Assembly (NCBI RefSeq): GCF_964026475.1
Contig: NZ_OZ032151.1
Span: 558,001-622,000, forward strand
Origin: Candidatus Tisiphia endosymbiont of Nemotelus nigrinus
GTDB lineage: Bacteria > Pseudomonadota > Alphaproteobacteria > Rickettsiales > Rickettsiaceae
Reading direction: 5' to 3'
DNA length: 64,000 bases
The notes below the pieces were generated by a model. That model saw only the letters and a list, made by a program, of their open reading frames with translations. It was not told where the DNA came from and ran no database searches. Position numbers and translations under genes: made by a program. Of this stretch, positions 1 to 9,119 are shown piece after piece; within the stretch, counting starts at the first letter, position 1, and each line of letters starts with the position of its first letter.

Positions 1-219
1 TTTGTCTACTGTGGTGTGTAACACATCGACTTCCACTAACACCAAATATTTCGGGGCTATCACGTTTACCATTTGGTTTTGGCTCGAAATGTTACGCTGT
101 CTACGCTTCGTCACTGTTGTTACCTTCAGCAACGCAAGACTCGCTATATGGTGGAGCTAGCTACTCCTTCCATAACAGGACTTTCACCTGTAAGACTAAT
201 GCACCTTATCTTGACGCAC
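1..219 (-). mobile_element. Group II intron, 5' part (runs off left edge)
   Basis: Read on the minus strand, this begins with GTGCG (219 to 215), the usual group II 5' boundary, and continues with domain I-like segments such as ACAGGTGAAAGTCCTGT, a known group II intron feature. A later stretch with GCGTAGACAG also occurs in the plus-strand intron starting near 262, so the two are related. The intron-encoded protein and domains V-VI would lie beyond the left edge. The first 56 bases of intron plus upstream exon reappear at 56019-56074. The exact boundary could shift by a few bases because GTG repeats there. Confidence 0.7.
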
Positions 220-261
220 ACACACTTTTTTGCACAGAGCCAGGGCTAAGGCACATTATTG

Positions 262-2150
262 GTGCGCCACGAAGTGTAAATAAGCTAGCTGTTGCAAGAG
301 CAGCCATAGAAGTGTTGACCTAGCACACTATGTATCGAGTCTTGAGCTGAGTTTGGTAACAAAGTCAGTTAAGCGTAGACAGAAATATTATAGGCCGTAA
401 GCCGTAAGGTTGAAGCAATTGAGCCTCGTTAATGTCTTCTTTTGAGATCGCAGACTGTGTCAATAAACAGGAATGCAACAACATACATATCATAAATAGG
501 CAGATATGTATGGGATCTCCGGGGTCTGAGAACATGGCATGTAATAAAAGTTTATTTATAAACGTGGGATATCCTATATTTTCTCTGAATTAGGAGTATT
601 AGCTAACAAGTGTAAAAGCGAGGAAGCTGAAAAGAAATATAGGAAGTCAGATCCAGCATAGTACTGATGAAATTGGGTAATGCCAATGGAGGGAAGGCTG
701 GTGGGTAAAATCGATCTCTAGAGGGAAATGTTATGATAACAACAGATTATCAAGTAATAACAGAAACAAAACTAAAGAGAATAGCATGGTTATCTTCATT
801 GGATAAAAGTAAGAGATTTAACAACCTCATGCATTTGTTTAGTGAGAACGCACTTGCTGTCTGCTATCATGAGCTGGATGTTAAGAAAGCAACTGGAGTA
901 GATGGAGTAAACAAAACTAATTATGGCTTAAAACTTACAGAAAATATTGGAAAATTGTCTGATAAACTAAAGAGGATGGCTTACATACCGGGCAATATTC
1001 GAGAGGTAAAAATACCGAAAGAAGGAAGCAATGGCAAGACTAGAACTTTAGGTATCAGCAACTTTGAAGATAAAATATGTCAGAAGATGATGCACAAAGT
1101 GCTTGAAAGTATATATGAGCCAATATTCTTGGAATGTTCCTATGGTTTCAGAACGGGAATAGGGTGTCATGATGCAATAAGAGGATTAACGCAACATCTT
1201 TATAGCAATGAGGTAGAGAGCGTAATAGACCTAGATTTGGCTAACTTCTTTGGTACTATTGATAGAAGGATATTGATAGAAATGCTGCAAGAGAAAATTC
1301 ATGACAAGAAGCTAATAAGATATATAATCCGCATGTTTAAAGCTGGAATATTGTCTGAAGGAGAACTGATTGTTCAAGAAGAAGGGACGATTCAAGGAAA
1401 CATTGCTAGTCCCATCCTTGCAAATATTTTTGCTCACTATGTTTTAGATGAATGGTTTGAAGAAGTGGTAAAGCAACATTGCAGAGGAACAGTAGCATTA
1501 TTTCGCTACTGTGATGATGGTGTAATATGTTGTAGATACGAGGAGGACGCCAAGAGAATAAAAATAGCTTTAGCAAAACGACTTGAGAAGTACAAACTTA
1601 AACTCAACGAAGAAAAGACCAAAATGGTTAGATTTTCAAAGAGAAAATTTTCTCAGAACGAAAGGCAAGAGGCTTTTGATTTTTTGGGTTTCACCTTTTA
1701 TTTTGGTAAGTCTAGGAAAGGTAAAATAATACCTAAGGTAAAGAGTTGTAGTAAACGAATAAGTGCCAAACTGAAGAAGGTCAATGACTGGTGTAAGGAC
1801 ATTAGAAACAAGCATAAACTGCATGTCATATGGAGAAGTTTTTGTAGCAAGTTGAGAGGGCATATACAGTATTATGGTGTGACTTTTAATATTAAAGCAG
1901 TGAATGGCTTCATAAGGCAATCAGTGAAGACATTGTTTAAGTGGTTAAATCGTCGCAGCCAAAGAGAATCATTCAGTTGGGAGAAGTTTTGTCTGTTTAT
2001 CGAATGCAATCCATTACCAAAGGTAAGAATATACCACTCCTTAATGCAAGGCAGTATGTGAATGATGATATCTTGAGCCCATTGCCTTAATAGGGCACGA
2101 TGAGGTTCTAACGAGGGGCGTAAGTGGCAACGCTTACGTCTACTCTATAA
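262..2150 (+). mobile_element. Group II intron, full length (about 1.9 kb)
   Basis: The 5' end GTGCGCC starts at 262. Domain I segments shared with the left-edge intron lie at about 315-390. The motif GGGTAATGCC followed by GGAGGGAAGG (675-700) is typical just before the intron ORF. After the reverse transcriptase, domain V is at about 2074-2110: GAGCC, a stem TGCC/GGCA with a two-base CG bulge, and closing GGTTCT. Domain VI follows at about 2111-2148, with stem CGTAAG/CTTACG and an unpaired A near the 3' end. Intron boundaries are inferred from these motifs. All parts needed for splicing and mobility seem present. Confidence 0.8.
733..2061 (+). CDS. ltrA: Group II intron reverse transcriptase/maturase
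   Basis: 442 aa. The protein helps the intron RNA splice and copies it into DNA at new sites. Reverse transcriptase blocks appear in order: TRTLGISN and YGFR near residues 95-140, a DLANFFGTID block near 165-175, QGNIASPILANIF near 220, the active site RYCDD (258-262), and LKLNEEKT followed by FLGFTF. The active site is YCDD rather than the common YADD, and QGN replaces the usual QGG. A maturase domain follows. The protein ends shortly after NPLPKVRIYHSL with no HNH endonuclease domain, so it belongs to the endonuclease-free class. The ATG follows GAGGGAAA. It looks intact and may be active. Confidence 0.95.
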   Translation: MITTDYQVITETKLKRIAWLSSLDKSKRFNNLMHLFSENALAVCYHELDVKKATGVDGVNKTNYGLKLTENIGKLSDKLKRMAYIPGNIREVKIPKEGSNGKTRTLGISNFEDKICQKMMHKVLESIYEPIFLECSYGFRTGIGCHDAIRGLTQHLYSNEVESVIDLDLANFFGTIDRRILIEMLQEKIHDKKLIRYIIRMFKAGILSEGELIVQEEGTIQGNIASPILANIFAHYVLDEWFEEVVKQHCRGTVALFRYCDDGVICCRYEEDAKRIKIALAKRLEKYKLKLNEEKTKMVRFSKRKFSQNERQEAFDFLGFTFYFGKSRKGKIIPKVKSCSKRISAKLKKVNDWCKDIRNKHKLHVIWRSFCSKLRGHIQYYGVTFNIKAVNGFIRQSVKTLFKWLNRRSQRESFSWEKFCLFIECNPLPKVRIYHSLMQGSM

Positions 2151-2230
2151 CCTTAAGTCGAATACATGACTGCATTTGCTTTTTTTCTGTCAAGTATTAT
2201 TTTTTTTCTTGCATTTTTGGGTAGTTCCAT

Positions 2231-2509
2231 ACATGAAGATAAATTTTTATTATTATTAGTTATAAGTTCTAAAGCTCTTAAACTCAGTTTATATCCCTTT
2301 AATATACAGTGTACAAAGCTTTTTATAATAAATTTACCTGTAATTTCATTATTTACTTTATCTATTCTTGTATAACTTACCTACTTTTCATCTATTAAAT
2401 TCATAATTTCTGATATTTGCATGTTAAGTTCCTATTTTTATATGAACTTAATTTATACGCAATCTTTAGTTATACTTTTACACCTTTTTTAACTTTCAAC
2501 AGTTGTGGG
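2231..2509 (-). pseudogene. IS4-like transposase remnant, copy 1
   Basis: On the minus strand an ATG at 2422 opens a reading frame that starts MQISEIMNLIDE and then stops. In the second copy (59442-59687) the frame continues with a segment like the N-terminus of IS4-family transposases (short helices ending in a KL..LR pattern). The two regions, about 280 bp, are nearly identical apart from small indels. Both lack the catalytic domain. The family call rests on N-terminal likeness only. Confidence 0.5.
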
Positions 2510-2655
2510 AGAAACAGCTAGTCTTTTAAAAAGATGTGATTAATAGTAGATTCTAACAGAGATGGCAATTTTCTTTACACACTCTAGCGTTCCCTATTGA
2601 AATTATAATATCTTCGTGTAATATGCAAAGCAAATGTAATGCATATAGGTATATA

Positions 2656-3342
2656 ATGACCAATTGGCTTTGTAGAGGTATTATTGTCGTTTATTTCTTT
2701 CTGACCATGACTCATGCAGTATATGCTGAGAAGATATTTACAGTCAAAAAACAGGCTGAAATATTAGAGAATAACAAGGCTATTGACCAACTCAAAACAT
2801 ACTTACGGGAAATGAAGTCCATTGCTGTGGACTTTACCCAAGTGGATTCGGCAGGGGTTCAATCTGAAGGTAAGTTATTAATTAATAAACCTTCTAGGTT
2901 TCGCTGTAATTATTATCCACCATTTCCCTTGGTGATTATTGGTAATGCTAACTATGTTTCGGTATATGACTATGATATGAAACATGTAAGTCGTATTAAG
3001 GCAGAGGAGAATGTCTTTAATTTTCTATTAGAAGATGTTGTAGATTTTGATAAATATTTTAAAATTGAGTCGACAATAGATCAAGATAATATGTTTGAAG
3101 TTACTATTTATCATACTTTATCAGAGCGACGTAGTCAGATTAACTTTGATAAAGAAACTAAACAGATGAAAATGTTAAAAATACTTGAGGATGACAATGT
3201 TATTACCATAAAATTTAATCATATTGCAAAAGTACAGAAATTTGATGATGATTTGTTTAAGCTCAAACATCCAGACATATTTGGAGTACCCAATAGGCTT
3301 GGCAAAAAAGATATAGAAAAAAAATATAAATTAGCTAGTTAA
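2656..3342 (+). CDS. lolA: LolA-like outer-membrane lipoprotein carrier
   Basis: About 228 aa from ATG 2656; an in-frame ATG at 2623 would add 11 residues, and 2656 sits closer to a normal signal peptide (WLCRGIIVVYFFLTMTHAVYA, ending in AxA). The mature part carries the LolA pattern: an N-terminal helix with TYLREMKSIAVDFTQVDSAG, then GKLLINKPSRFRCNYYPP (the strand that forms the lipid-holding barrel), then VSVYDYDMKHVSR. LolA shuttles lipoproteins through the periplasm from the inner membrane to LolB. The length fits the family. The gene stands alone, with SRP RNA and dnaX downstream. Confidence 0.85.
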   Translation: MTNWLCRGIIVVYFFLTMTHAVYAEKIFTVKKQAEILENNKAIDQLKTYLREMKSIAVDFTQVDSAGVQSEGKLLINKPSRFRCNYYPPFPLVIIGNANYVSVYDYDMKHVSRIKAEENVFNFLLEDVVDFDKYFKIESTIDQDNMFEVTIYHTLSERRSQINFDKETKQMKMLKILEDDNVITIKFNHIAKVQKFDDDLFKLKHPDIFGVPNRLGKKDIEKKYKLAS

Positions 3343-3381
3343 ATAGCTTGCCTATAGATGATAAAAGAACTATTTTATTAC

Positions 3382-3468
3382 ACGCTAGTAGCGGGCATTG
3401 GTTCTGTTCAGGTGGTCAGGTTCGAAAGAAAGCAGCCAAAATAGCCGCCGGTGGGTCATTACTAGCAT
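3382..3468 (+). ncRNA. ffs: Signal recognition particle RNA (4.5S, small bacterial type)
   Basis: The invariant Ffh-binding hairpin is visible at 3414-3437: GGTCAGG, a TTCG-type tetraloop with flanking AAAG, then AAGCAGCC. The outer stem closes with GCTAGTA (3384-3390) pairing TACTAGC (3460-3466), giving an RNA of about 87 nt. A short T-containing stretch follows (TCTTCTGTTTT). It lies just upstream of dnaX, a neighbour arrangement seen in other alphaproteobacteria. Ends are estimated from the closing stem. Confidence 0.93.
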
Positions 3469-3522
3469 ACTCTTCTGTTTTCAAGAATTGGATTTGAAAT
3501 CATTTGAGTAGATCATATTTCT

Positions 3523-5061
3523 GTGAATATACAAGTGACCAAAACAACTAACCAATATATTAATTTTGCTAGGAAATATCGTCCTACTAATTTCTCTGAA
3601 CTATACGGGCAAGAAGTTTTAACAAAAATTCTAAACTATACTATTCAAAAAGATCGTATATCTCAAGGGTATCTTCTTACGGGTATTAGAGGAGTTGGTA
3701 AAACTACTTCAGCACGTATTGTCGCTAAAACTATTAATTGTACCAATCAGGTAGTTGAAGGTGAGTATGTTAAGCCTTGTGAGAACTGTCAGAATTGTAA
3801 TAGTTTTAATAAAAATAATCATCCTGATATAATTGAAATGGATGCTGCCAGTAAGACAAGCGTTGATGACATTCGTAAAATAATAGAAAGCAGCGATTAC
3901 AAGCCGCTAATTGGTAGGTATAGCATCTTTATAATTGATGAAGTTCATATGTTGTCTAAGGGGGCATTTAATGCTTTACTTAAAATTCTTGAAGAACCAC
4001 CAGCCCATGTTATATTCATATTTGCTACTACCGAACCACAGAAAATCCCATTAACCGTAATTTCTAGATGTCAGCGATATGACTTAAGAAGGCTAACATT
4101 TGATGATATTTTCCAGCTAATTCAGCAGATTGCCAAAAAAGAACAGTTAAATGTTGAAATAGAAGCTCTTAAAATAATTGCCTCTAGGTCTGATGGTTCG
4201 GCCAGAGATGCAGTTTCAGTATTAGATCAAGCAACAAGTTTGGCATCAGGAGACTTGCTCACTCCTGAAATTGTCTACCAAATACTTGGTTTAGTTGATA
4301 CAGCTAATATCATCAAATTTTTTGAATATCTTATTCAAAAAGATGCTGCTAAATCGATTGATTTAGTAAACCAGCTCTATATGTCTTCAGCAAATTTAGA
4401 AATATTTGTAGCCCTAGTTGCTGATTTTAGTGCCTATCTTAATAAGGTAAAGATATTACCTGATTATCAGAATCCTATATATCTACCTTTTAATGATCAG
4501 GTTACAGCTATTTTAACAAAAGTTACCCTTCCTCAATTATCTATTATTTGGCAAATATATAGTAAAGGGATTATAGAGATGAAAACTTCTCATAATCAGT
4601 TGATAGAAGCTGAAATGCTGGCAATAAAATCCATCTACTCACAAATGTTGCCATCACTAGAAGAATTAGTGGATATACACAGTAATGGAGGACAACTAGA
4701 ACAGCCAGTATTACAACAATCAACTCAAAATCATCAAATTACTGATTTCCTAGAGTTTTTACATTTGCATAACGAAATGGAAATTTACTACAGATTGTTA
4801 AACCAAGTAGAACTAAAATCTTTTACTCTTCAGACTATAGAAATCGCTGAAAACGACCTCAATAGCAAAATAAAAGAGCAAATAGGTAGTTTATTATTTG
4901 CCTGGTCAGGTAAGAGTTGGGATGTGATCATTACCAAACAATCACAAATAATTACTCTTAAAGAGCAATTGATGAATAAAGTAAAATCAAGTAAAGATTG
5001 GGAAATTCTAATAAAACACTTTCCAAATATCACGATTTCAGATATCCTGTTAAAGAATTAA
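3523..5061 (+). CDS. dnaX: DNA polymerase III subunit gamma/tau
   Basis: 512 aa, GTG start. This is the ATPase of the clamp loader that places the beta clamp on primed DNA. Residues 54-61 form Walker A (GIRGVGKT), four zinc ligands are C73, C86, C89 and C92, Walker B is IIDEVHML near 140, and the sensor/arginine-finger segment TVISRCQRYDLRR lies near 180-190. A long C-terminal part gives a short tau-like tail. The next gene, ybaB, follows 11 bases after the stop, the dnaX-ybaB pairing common in bacteria. Confidence 0.97.
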   Translation: MNIQVTKTTNQYINFARKYRPTNFSELYGQEVLTKILNYTIQKDRISQGYLLTGIRGVGKTTSARIVAKTINCTNQVVEGEYVKPCENCQNCNSFNKNNHPDIIEMDAASKTSVDDIRKIIESSDYKPLIGRYSIFIIDEVHMLSKGAFNALLKILEEPPAHVIFIFATTEPQKIPLTVISRCQRYDLRRLTFDDIFQLIQQIAKKEQLNVEIEALKIIASRSDGSARDAVSVLDQATSLASGDLLTPEIVYQILGLVDTANIIKFFEYLIQKDAAKSIDLVNQLYMSSANLEIFVALVADFSAYLNKVKILPDYQNPIYLPFNDQVTAILTKVTLPQLSIIWQIYSKGIIEMKTSHNQLIEAEMLAIKSIYSQMLPSLEELVDIHSNGGQLEQPVLQQSTQNHQITDFLEFLHLHNEMEIYYRLLNQVELKSFTLQTIEIAENDLNSKIKEQIGSLLFAWSGKSWDVIITKQSQIITLKEQLMNKVKSSKDWEILIKHFPNITISDILLKN

Positions 5062-5072
5062 AGAGAGAAAGT

Positions 5073-5396
5073 ATGGTAAATTTTAATCAGTTTTTAAAAC
5101 AAGCTCAGTCAATGCAGAAGAAAATGCAGGAGATGCAAGAGCAAATGGCAAGTACTGAATATTCTGGAAAAGCAGGTGGCGGGTTAGTAAATATTACCGT
5201 TAGTGGTCGTGGAGAAGTTCGTAAGGTATCTATTGATGGTTCTTTGCTTAAAGAGACAGAGAAAGAACTGTTGGAAGATTTAATTGTTGCTGCTTTTAGT
5301 GATGCTAAAAGCAAGGTTGATGAAGATTCACAAAACTCTATGCACAATGCTTTCGGTAACGTTGCTTTACCACCTGGACTAAAAATGCCATTTTGA
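5073..5396 (+). CDS. ybaB: YbaB/EbfC family nucleoid-associated protein
   Basis: 107 aa. ATG at 5073 preceded by AAGAGAGAAAG gives MVNFNQFLKQAQ; upstream in-frame codons overlap the end of dnaX and are unlikely to be used. The family signature is present: a helical start rich in M, Q and E (QSMQKKMQEMQEQM), then GGGLVNITVSGRGEVRKVSID and LEDLIVAAFSDAKSK, ending LPPGLKMPF. Known members are small dimers that bind DNA. It is probably co-transcribed with dnaX. Confidence 0.95.
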   Translation: MVNFNQFLKQAQSMQKKMQEMQEQMASTEYSGKAGGGLVNITVSGRGEVRKVSIDGSLLKETEKELLEDLIVAAFSDAKSKVDEDSQNSMHNAFGNVALPPGLKMPF

Positions 5397-5451
5397 ATCA
5401 TTTTGACTTTTTCACTACTGAAAAATTAAACCACAATAATAAGGTACTAAT

Positions 5452-5539
5452 CTTACGTATGGCATTTAAAAGTTACAGCGAAAACAGCCTAGCGTCATTG
5501 CGAGAAGCTACTTTAGTGGCGAAGAAGCAATCTAATGAC
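5452..5539. repeat. Palindromic repeat, half copy
   Basis: Contains the GCGTCATTGCGAGAAG and AAGCAATC blocks of the main palindromic family in this window but lacks the second arm. The flank from TTACGTATGGCATTTAAAA matches the flank of the copy starting near 38925, so an outer module moved or amplified with it. The rest of 5397-5634 holds no other feature I can support. Confidence 0.7.
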
Positions 5540-5634
5540 ATTTTTATCATATCTTATCCCCTAATCCAATAGGTTTCACTATATCATTGACAGAAGCTAG
5601 ACATCTCAATATATTTGATAATGAAACAATTATA

Positions 5635-8046
5635 ATGAATAGTATAGTGCAAAAATTTCTAAAATATTCAGTAGCGTTATTCATTTTAATAATTGTTATA
5701 TTGCTGATAACCCCTTTATTTATTTCTTTAGAATCATATAAAAAACTAGCCTCTGATAAAGTCAAAGAAATCACTGGTCGAGAGCTGCAAATTAATGGAG
5801 ATATTACTATATCTTTGCTGCCCACTCCGACTATTACAATTAAAGATGTAACACTTGCTTCTCTAGCTAATGCCCATTACCCTTCTTTATTGGAAGTTAA
5901 GGAAGTAACGGCCTCTATTGCTATATTATCCTTACTTAAAGGAAAGATAGACATTTCAAAGATTGAAATTAACAAACCAGTAGTTAATTTAGAACGGATG
6001 CGTAATGGTTTAGCTTCTTGGGAACTTGCCAAAATATCAACCAATGTTAGCAAAACTTCAACGGGTGAAACGAATGATAGCAAGACACCGTTTTCTTTAT
6101 ATATCAACTTAATTAAAATTATTGATGCTAAGTTGAATTATGTTGATTTTGCTGATAAGGTTAAGGGTAATAATGCTGTCCCAACAACAATAGATATTGA
6201 TAGATTAGAGATCAAAGAGCTGCACGGTCCATCTGATTTAGCTTGTCAGTTCTATTCTTCCGGTAAGAATTACGATATTAAAGGTAATATACAAGACAAG
6301 CAAGGTGTCGTAGCTTTAACAGTAGACTTAAATGCTCTACAAGAAAAGGTTAATTTCTCAGGTAACTTTGCTTATAACAATATGACTTTTGCTGGACAGT
6401 TAAAATTGGAAGGAGCTGCTAAGAATCTGCAAAATATTTTTCCTGATATACCTATCTTACATGATTTAGATCATAAACTAACTTTTAATATTAATAGTGA
6501 TAAGAAATTATTAAAAATTAGTGACATTGATTTTACTGCAGGTAAGATATTAGCTAAGGGTAACGCTAACTTCCATTTTGCAGATAATAAGGTAGATTTA
6601 AGAGTTAAATTATTAGATAAGACATTTTCTCTAGCAACAAGCTTTGCCTATTTAGATCAAAATTTATCTCTAAATAACATTAATTTTACTGCAGATAAAG
6701 CTAATTTAACAGGCAATGTTGGGGTTAAGGATTGGGATAAAGAGCTAGTGGTTTCTTATAATGTAAAAATTAGTGAGATACCCACCATTGCTAGTTTATT
6801 TGGTAAGACTCTACCGACTAGTCTTGGAGATATATGGCTAAAGGGTGAGACTATTAAACAACAAAAATTTCTTAAAACTAACATAAATAAATTTACTCTT
6901 GAGTTTAAAAAGAAGCCTATAAATTTCAGTGGGGCAGTAACTATCAATTTAGCGTCTGCTAAACCAAAAATTTTATCAGATATAACAATAGCCTCCTTAA
7001 ATTTAGATGATTTCACTGATGTGCCATCTAGTAGCATATCTACTAATTCTGTACAAAATGTGAATAATTCTGTGCCTTGGTCTAAAGACATTATGGATTT
7101 ATCATTTTTAAATAAGCTTGATGGAGACTTAACTTTAACTATACAAAAGATTATTAAAGGGAGTCTGATCTTTGATAATGTCAAAACTACTATGTTACTC
7201 GCGGGTGGTGTGCTGGATATTAAATCTTTAAATGGTAATTTATTTGGGGGAAGTTTAACCGCTACTGGACAAATTTCTTCGCAAATTAATCAACCTGTTA
7301 GTTTTAAAGCTAGTCTTAAAGATGCTAAGTTAAAAAATATAGTTTCACAGAGCAATAAAATTAAAGTTACGCAAGGAACGGTTAATCTGGTAACAGATAT
7401 CAAAACAAAAGGTCAAAGCCAATCTCAATATGTAGGTAACTTATTCGGTAAAGCAACATTAACAGCATCTGACGGTATAGTTAGCGGATTTGATCTGCAA
7501 AAACTATTAGATAGCCTAAGAAATATTAAAAATCTGGCAACTATCTTAAAAATGCTAGATGTTTCTTTGGCAAGTGGTGAAACAAAGTTCCAAAAACTGG
7601 TAGTAGATAGTGAAATAACAGAAGGTATAGTTAACATAACAAACGGTAAATTAGATGTTGCCTCGTCAGAGATAACAGTTACTGGAAATGTTAACCTGCC
7701 TAAATATACACTTGATATAGATAGTGTTATTAATGTAAATATAAATTCGATACCACCATTGAAAGTTCGCCTTTATGGCAATCTGAATAATCCACAACAT
7801 AAATTTAATACTAATGCATTAAAGGAATATCTTACAAAAAATTTAGTAAATAGTGTGGTTGATGGCGTTAAGAAAGGTACAAAGCCTGAAGATATATTAA
7901 AAAATATTATTGGAGGAAGAAAAAATAAGCAATCTGAAGGAGAAGGAACGCAAAACGATCAACATGCAGAACCTTCTGCTAATAAAAATCCTGTCGACAA
8001 AGTAAAATCTACCATTGAGAAGGAATTAAAAGGGTTATTTAAATAA
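5635..8046 (+). CDS. asmA: AsmA-family outer-membrane biogenesis protein
   Basis: About 803 aa from ATG 5635 (MNSIVQKFLKYS); an alternative TTG start 48 bases upstream is less likely. One N-terminal membrane helix (about residues 10-32) is followed by the AsmA hallmark LESYKKLASDKVKEITGRELQINGDI and a long beta-rich periplasmic part. The C-terminal AsmA_2-like region has KGTVNLVTDIKTKG- and GKLDVASSEITVTGNV-type strands. Members are inner-membrane-anchored proteins linked to lipid or outer-membrane assembly; the exact role here is inferred. The last 60 residues are K-, E- and Q-rich. Confidence 0.88.
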   Translation: MNSIVQKFLKYSVALFILIIVILLITPLFISLESYKKLASDKVKEITGRELQINGDITISLLPTPTITIKDVTLASLANAHYPSLLEVKEVTASIAILSLLKGKIDISKIEINKPVVNLERMRNGLASWELAKISTNVSKTSTGETNDSKTPFSLYINLIKIIDAKLNYVDFADKVKGNNAVPTTIDIDRLEIKELHGPSDLACQFYSSGKNYDIKGNIQDKQGVVALTVDLNALQEKVNFSGNFAYNNMTFAGQLKLEGAAKNLQNIFPDIPILHDLDHKLTFNINSDKKLLKISDIDFTAGKILAKGNANFHFADNKVDLRVKLLDKTFSLATSFAYLDQNLSLNNINFTADKANLTGNVGVKDWDKELVVSYNVKISEIPTIASLFGKTLPTSLGDIWLKGETIKQQKFLKTNINKFTLEFKKKPINFSGAVTINLASAKPKILSDITIASLNLDDFTDVPSSSISTNSVQNVNNSVPWSKDIMDLSFLNKLDGDLTLTIQKIIKGSLIFDNVKTTMLLAGGVLDIKSLNGNLFGGSLTATGQISSQINQPVSFKASLKDAKLKNIVSQSNKIKVTQGTVNLVTDIKTKGQSQSQYVGNLFGKATLTASDGIVSGFDLQKLLDSLRNIKNLATILKMLDVSLASGETKFQKLVVDSEITEGIVNITNGKLDVASSEITVTGNVNLPKYTLDIDSVINVNINSIPPLKVRLYGNLNNPQHKFNTNALKEYLTKNLVNSVVDGVKKGTKPEDILKNIIGGRKNKQSEGEGTQNDQHAEPSANKNPVDKVKSTIEKELKGLFK

Positions 8047-8122
8047 TGACTTCTATAGCAATAGGACAGTTATAGTGGAACATATTATATCAGGTGGCAA
8101 AAAGATTCTTTTCTTACAAAAC

Positions 8123-8842
8123 CTAATGTTTATGGTCATGATGATGGATGTAAAAACCGATGGATGACAAAGTATCTAGGAAGTCCTGATTTTCTGCTAA
8201 ATCATTTGGTTTGCCGCTACAGCATATATGTCCATTTAAACAGATCACTTGGTCGGAATTTTTCATTACCGTAAATAAGTCATGTGAGATCATAAAAATT
8301 GTAATATTTAGACGTCTTTTTATTTGATTAATGATCCGATAAAATTCTTGTTGGCTAGTAACATCTAACGATTGAGTTGGTTCGTCTAAAATAATTAAAT
8401 CAGGATTGTTCAGTAAGGTAGCAGTTAGCATTAACTTTTGAAATTGACCACCAGAAAGTTCTGAAATATCGTGATGCTTATAATTGTCAAAATCAATAAA
8501 ATTACCTAACTCTTGCCAATCTTTGTTATTACTATTTGAAGCTAATAAATACAAAAAATTTTCAGCTGTAATTGGTAAGTCTGAGGCGAAATCTAGTCTC
8601 TGAGGTACATAGCCAATTTTTATATTATGGTGAATTATTATATTACCGGATGAAGGGGTATCCAATCCCAAGATTAATCTAGCTATTGTTGTTTTGCCAG
8701 CACCATTTGGACCGATTAAAGTGGTTACTTCGCCTTTTTTAACAGTGAAATTAATATTGGCAAGAGGTAATTTTTTACCAAACCTCTTAGATACATTACT
8801 GAATTTTATTAATGTAGTATCTTCTGATTTTGAGATAGGCAT
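8123..8842 (-). CDS. znuC: Zinc ABC transporter ATP-binding protein
   Basis: 239 aa. It powers high-affinity zinc (or manganese) import with a ZnuB-type permease and ZnuA-type binding protein, neither of which is in the window. Walker [10 protein letters not shown] (about 39-47), signature LSGGQFQK, Walker [13 protein letters not shown] and the switch histidine in MISHD are all present. The His-rich end (YIHHHDHKH) fits a zinc-linked role. The assignment to Znu rather than another metal importer rests on overall likeness and the family's presence in Rickettsia. Confidence 0.88.
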   Translation of the reverse strand: MPISKSEDTTLIKFSNVSKRFGKKLPLANINFTVKKGEVTTLIGPNGAGKTTIARLILGLDTPSSGNIIIHHNIKIGYVPQRLDFASDLPITAENFLYLLASNSNNKDWQELGNFIDFDNYKHHDISELSGGQFQKLMLTATLLNNPDLIILDEPTQSLDVTSQQEFYRIINQIKRRLNITIFMISHDLFTVMKNSDQVICLNGHICCSGKPNDLAENQDFLDTLSSIGFYIHHHDHKH

Positions 8843-9032
8843 AGTAATTCCAATTATGATTTTGTATAGTTAATCCTAAGTCCTTAATATTTTATAGCTA
8901 ACCCGATTAAGTTTTTGATATTGTTATAAGCTCCTAAATGTCATTATGATAATGTGTAAGTCTATAAAGCAATTCATTCCTGCTCACTTTTTGGATTGCC
9001 ACGACCACTACATGGTCTCGCAATGATGATGA

Positions 9033-9070
9033 TAGACACTTATATCTTTAAATTATGATATAAGTGTCTA
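9033..9070. repeat. 38-nt perfect hairpin, copy 1
   Basis: A 14-bp perfect stem TAGACACTTATATC/GATATAAGTGTCTA with a 10-nt AT loop. The identical 38 nt occur at 57911-57948. This copy lies between znuC and the Bcr/CflA gene (both minus strand); just left of it (about 8972-9030) is half of a palindromic repeat (TGGATTGCCACGACCA ... GTCTCGCAATGA). Confidence 0.85.
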
Positions 9071-9119
9071 GTTATTTTTCCGCAACTTTTAAACTGCCAT
9101 GATCCCCTCAAAAAGTTAG

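Noticed and set aside
117..323. 68-codon plus-strand ORF at the left edge
   Set aside because: It lies across the 5' end of the minus-strand intron, the 42-bp spacer and the start of the plus-strand intron; the RNA features explain the sequence.
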